Assembly: GCA_015039365.1 (NCBI GenBank)
Contig: WION01000562.1
Location: 1 to 33,759, forward strand
Length of the DNA: 33,759 bases
DNA from: Amanita rubescens
Taxonomy: Eukaryota; Basidiomycota; Agaricomycetes; Agaricales; Amanitaceae
Direction: 5' to 3'
Below the pieces are notes generated by a model. It was not told the origin of the DNA. It worked only from the letters and a program-made list of their open reading frames with translations, and did no database searches. Positions 30,301-33,759 of the stretch are shown one piece after another; positions within the stretch are counted from its first letter, which is position 1; each line of letters opens with the position of its first letter. The position numbers were made by a program, and so were the translations under genes.

Positions 30301-33300
30301 AAGATTACCAGAGTGAAGACCATGCGTGATCACAAACATCGACCGGACAGCAGTCTTAGCCATGCAGACGATGTATGGAGCGAGAACGGGAGACCGCTCT
30401 CGAGTGATGCCCTTACAGACGATACTAGTTTGTATACTGGACCAGGTCAAGGGACTCCTGCCATAGACGAGCCGCTCAAGGAGGTCCAGAATCAGCTCGA
30501 AACTCGGTTGCAGGAGATTGACGAAGGCTCAACAGAGGCTGAGGACCTCAGAGTTGAGAAAGATCACATGGAACATCAGCTTCGCCTCATTCGTGCACAA
30601 ATGCGGCGGCTGATCGATGCTCGCGCCCGAGGAGAAGTTGATGCAGAGGCGATGGCATTTGAACCTGTCATTTATACCGCCCGACAACTTAGGTTAATTA
30701 GAAAGGTTCTGGATAAATGGAGGGCACATCGCTCTTTCTCGATGGCGGAAGTCATCCTTTCGAACGCGGTCATGATTAAAGAGGCAAATATAATCAGGTA
30801 CGTTTACCTAAGCTACGACCAACTGCTGTCAGATTAATTGCTTGATGTAGCAAGGAATTGGGAAAAGAAGTTTCCTACAATTTCACCATCGCGTCAGGAG
30901 GGTCCTTGTCTTTCCCAAGCTCTAGTATCGATACTATCGCAGGACTGGATCAGTTTGGAGATGTCTCTGACCCAATATTGGTGTCCTCAACACAGCCATC
31001 CGTAGCAGTCAAGGTAATTGACAAGAGGAACAACGGCATATACACATGGTCACTAGACCGAATGCAACAGCAATTACAGCGCATGCGTAATTTGACAACG
31101 TACATTGATCGACCATCGTACACGCAGCACTTCTCTTCGGATGAACCTTTCTATGATTTACCACCTCCTGCATATTCCTTTATTGGTAATGCACTCCTAT
31201 CCCTTGCACCCCTTTCCCGCAGGCTGTCTTCTTCGTCCACGGTTCCAATTTTTTGTCGATACACTGCAGAAGCTATAGGATCATGTCGTGTAGACATCAA
31301 GGTCATCAACGTGGCCATGCCAGCCAAATACTTGAACGGCTCCGCTGCGTCTACCCGAGCTTCTTCTCCGGCACCTGGGGCTATCCCCCCTGTACCCCCG
31401 GGCAGCAAATTGAATTTTTCCCTGACTATCGATCAGGTCAAGGGTTTATCATCTTACGACTTCTCTTCCGTGCACCTACAAGTACGACTATCTTCCTTTG
31501 TCGGCCGAACTATCACTTCCGAAGAGGTTTATCCGTCTCACGCCATTGATTTGGAAGCTTCATCACTTTCTGATCTCAAATTCCGCCGCACTTTCTCTGT
31601 CGTTGCTTCTAATAGGGTATTGGCCCATATGAAGCGAGGGTATGCACCGATAGAGTTTTTCGCAACACTCCATCCGACCTATCTGGAGCGTTTAGAGCGT
31701 TGGGACGACTTGCGAGAGCAGAAGATAACTAACTCGCCCTCTCTGGAGGACCCTGTTGAAACACAGCCTGCTTCGTCGTCTACTATGCGACGTTCAGAAA
31801 CGGATTTTGTGGTTGCGCAAGTGCATGATGTGGTAGCGTGGGTGCAGATCTGCGAATTAGGTCCCGAAGGGTCATATGCTTCCGTTCCTGCGATCGCAAG
31901 GGGGAACCTTGACCCGGGAGCTTTCCTTTTGCACCAAGGATTGCAGCGGCGCGTTAGGATCTCTCTCTCTTCGGATTCAGGTCAGCAACTACCGTGGTCT
32001 GAATTCACCAAGGTGCGGATTGGAAATGTTCGCCTACTTGATATGAAAGGTCGTTTGCATGAATCGACCTCGAAGCCTCTCATTACCCTTCCCTTGTTAA
32101 AGGAACAGACATTAGAATTTAAGCCAGATGGGACTGGCATGCTGACTGCGGACGCTTTGTGGGACTCGAGCGTTCACGATTCAGACTTGTTGAATCGCAT
32201 AACTCTTTCCAATCAACGCGTGTTATTGCAACTTAGTTGGGGAATAGCGGTGGAAACGTGCAGCGACCCCGTAGAACTCACGATGGATATAGCTGTCATG
32301 ATACGAACTCGAGACGCAAGGCCGCCGTCGAGACTCATGTCTCTTTTAGGTTCTACTAGAATCTTGTCAAAGACAAGTAGCATCTTTCGGGTGCGGCTTT
32401 CGCCACCGCTTACCCGCTCGCCGAAGGACTTGTGGCGTCTGGACACATCGAAGAAATACGTTCGGGGAGAAGAGGTGCTTGGTAATTGGAAGCCACGTGG
32501 CATATCCGTAGTTGAAGATTACCTGCGGCTGGTCGCAACAGAAGAGAAAGCAGCCGATGTTCAAGCCGTTCGGGTTGTTTTGGGTTATTATCCTCCCCGA
32601 CCAGTCCAGGCAGACGGTCTGGCGTGGCGCAGCGATGACCTCGTTAAGAATGCCGTACGTCTTTGGCAGAAGCAGTTTGGACACCAAGGCAAGGTGGGTA
32701 TAGTCATGTTTTTCAATAGGCAAATATGAAACGGCGAAATAGATAATTTTAAGTCAAGAACCTCGCGATCAGGAGGATCCACCGTCTTTAAAAGGCCGAT
32801 CGCGGGACGTAGAGTTTGACGGGCTCAAGTTTATATCCGAGACTAAATTGATACCTCGCAGGTAAACCTGCATTCATGACGTACAAAAGAACTACTCTAC
32901 TCACGTGCCATGTCTAGTGACACAGCAACCAAGAAAGGCCATCTCATGATTCTAACTAACGCACGCGACAATGTATGGGAGAAGCGCTGGTTTGTGCTAA
33001 AGAGGTACGCAGACAGAGCTTGCAGCACGTTTGATTGTGACTGCTAAGAAATTTTCTCTAGGCCTTATTTGCACATTTACGCAAATTCTAGCGAAACGGA
33101 TGAAGTTGGCGTCGTTTCCTTGACTGGCGTAAATGTCGAGAGTGACCCACAGAAGGAGACGCTTTTAGGGGTGAGTCGGTTTGTTGGTACCTACGACTAG
33201 CTACCGCTAACACAAATGTTTAGAAACCACATTCATTTACACTCTTTACCTCTGCCAACTCCCATGCTCTAGCAGCTCAGAACCTCAAAGAACTTCACTC

Positions 33301-33343
33301 CTGGACACAGAAACTAGATCCGACTCGCCTACCTGTTTGCTAA
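27349..33343 (+). CDS. Kinesin-3 motor (UNC-104/KIF1 family)
   Basis: A 1593-residue plus-end microtubule motor for endosomes and vesicles. There are 23 exons: 27349-27412, 27466-27723, 27781-27792, 27842-27860, 27920-27930, 27986-28101, 28159-28352, 28408-28503, 28561-28756, 28813-29020, 29077-29363, 29428-29448, 29503-29509, 29565-29617, 29677-29805, 29858-29890, 29944-29980, 30035-30797, 30851-32693, 32743-32861, 32918-33004, 33062-33170, 33224-33343. The motor (about 8-365) has [39 protein letters not shown] and a Lys-rich loop 12 (GKKGKKGK). Then come [12 protein letters not shown] and an FHA domain (about 495-590, [35 protein letters not shown]). A coiled coil, the conserved KIF1B/DUF3694 stalk and a C-terminal PH domain (about 1490-1590, [24 protein letters not shown]) follow. 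The length and order match fungal Kin3/UncA. One intron is GC-AG. Confidence 0.94.
27781..27930 (+). other. Three consecutive tiny exons (12, 19, 11 nt) across the kinesin P-loop
   Basis: Exons 27781-27792, 27842-27860 and 27920-27930 together with 49- and 59-nt introns encode YGQTGSGKSYSMMGY, the ATP-binding loop. All donors are GT and all acceptors AG. The acceptor of the third is the second AG after a CTAAC branch site, because the first AG leads to a stop. Confidence 0.85.
29503..29509 (+). other. 7-nt microexon in kinesin (NE of NLNEDPLM)
   Basis: Seven bases between an acceptor TTGCAG (54-nt intron 29449-29502) and a donor GTCAGC (55-nt intron 29510-29564). They encode Asn, Glu and the first base of Asp. 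Joining with the 21-nt exon before and the exon after gives [16 protein letters not shown], one of the most conserved kinesin-3 segments. Confidence 0.83.
29618..29676 (+). other. GC-AG intron at the start of the kinesin FHA domain
   Basis: 59 nt with donor ATG|GCGAGT and acceptor AAATTAG. It joins KPGTTM to [16 protein letters not shown] in frame. Using the GT three bases on instead (29622) forces a later acceptor and loses VGRL. The donor resembles the GCGAGC of the PNUTS intron. Confidence 0.65.
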
Positions 33344-33759
33344 TTGATTATATTTCACATGAATATACCCTCAGCTATCTTCACTTGTCTACCTCTAAGC
33401 CTCGTCTATGTATGTTTCTATCTACTTCGCGTTCTTTCTACATATAGGGAAATATGTTATTTTAGCATGCTTAATGCAGCACAGTACGAAATCAACGTCC
33501 AATAGAATACAAAGTTGGTTCACACGATGAATAAATCTGTTGTATCGATTTCATGGCGTTGAGCATATATTATCTAAATTCATATTGTACAGCTAATTGT
33601 AACAATAACATATGTGTATGTTGTCCCATTCCCTTCCAGTGATCAAGCTCAAGAATGCGCATGTAGCATTTTACCATTGCAAGCAATGCGTTTTGAAGTG
33701 GTGTGTAAAGAGTGGATATATATCGAATGGTGTGAAAGAGAAAAAGAGCTTTTTTTTCA
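33344..33759. other. 3' flank of the kinesin gene, no gene seen
   Basis: AT-rich sequence after the kinesin stop codon, with no supported reading frame on either strand up to the window edge. It includes an AATAAA-like GATGAATAAATC at about 33526-33537 that could belong to a polyadenylation region. It ends in a T run. Confidence 0.5.

Overview
The window looks like nuclear DNA of a basidiomycete fungus, most probably an Agaricomycete. Genes are dense and split by many short introns, mostly about 45 to 60 nt. Most start GT and end AG, and many carry a CTAAC or CTGAC-like branch site. The gene set is eukaryotic: kinesin-3, IMP3, RAD16, PNUTS and a LIM-domain-binding protein. I rebuilt 13 genes by hand from reading frame, splice signals and remembered family motifs. 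In the 12 complete models, exon lengths sum to a multiple of three. No database search or transcript was used, so every splice site is a prediction. I see no mobile element, CRISPR array, tRNA or rRNA.

Layout. The 3' part of a nitrilase/omega-amidase gene (+) leaves the left edge. After a 1.8 kb gene-poor stretch come two tandem, related, small secreted cysteine-rich proteins with GPI-type tails (2675-4734, +). A minus-strand block follows: a cytochrome b5/acyl-CoA dehydrogenase fusion (4926-7210), a RAD16-type SNF2/RING repair ATPase in 22 exons (7442-11444), and a large Pro/Gln-rich WW-domain protein with an 18-residue tandem repeat (11654-14896). Orotate phosphoribosyltransferase (15106-15827, +) is divergent from it. 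A second WW-domain protein (16958-17933, -), an HMG-box protein (18136-19135, -), a PNUTS-like PP1 regulator (19438-22847, +) and a LIM-domain-binding transcription cofactor (23398-26472, -) come next. IMP3 (26539-27247, +) is divergent from the cofactor with only 66 bp between start codons. A full-length kinesin-3 (27349-33343, +) in 23 exons fills the right end.

The genes do not form one pathway: they cover pyrimidine synthesis, lipid and amide metabolism, DNA repair, chromatin, transcription, ribosome assembly and transport. The most unusual layer is gene structure. Microexons of 7 to 12 nt fall in highly conserved protein motifs of four genes: the WW domain (two genes, same place and phase), the RAD16 Walker A and motif VI region, and the kinesin P-loop and the segment before its FHA domain. 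Three introns appear to use GC-AG borders. The other item worth following is the tandem pair of secreted proteins, which share an exact eight-cysteine framework I cannot assign to a named family.
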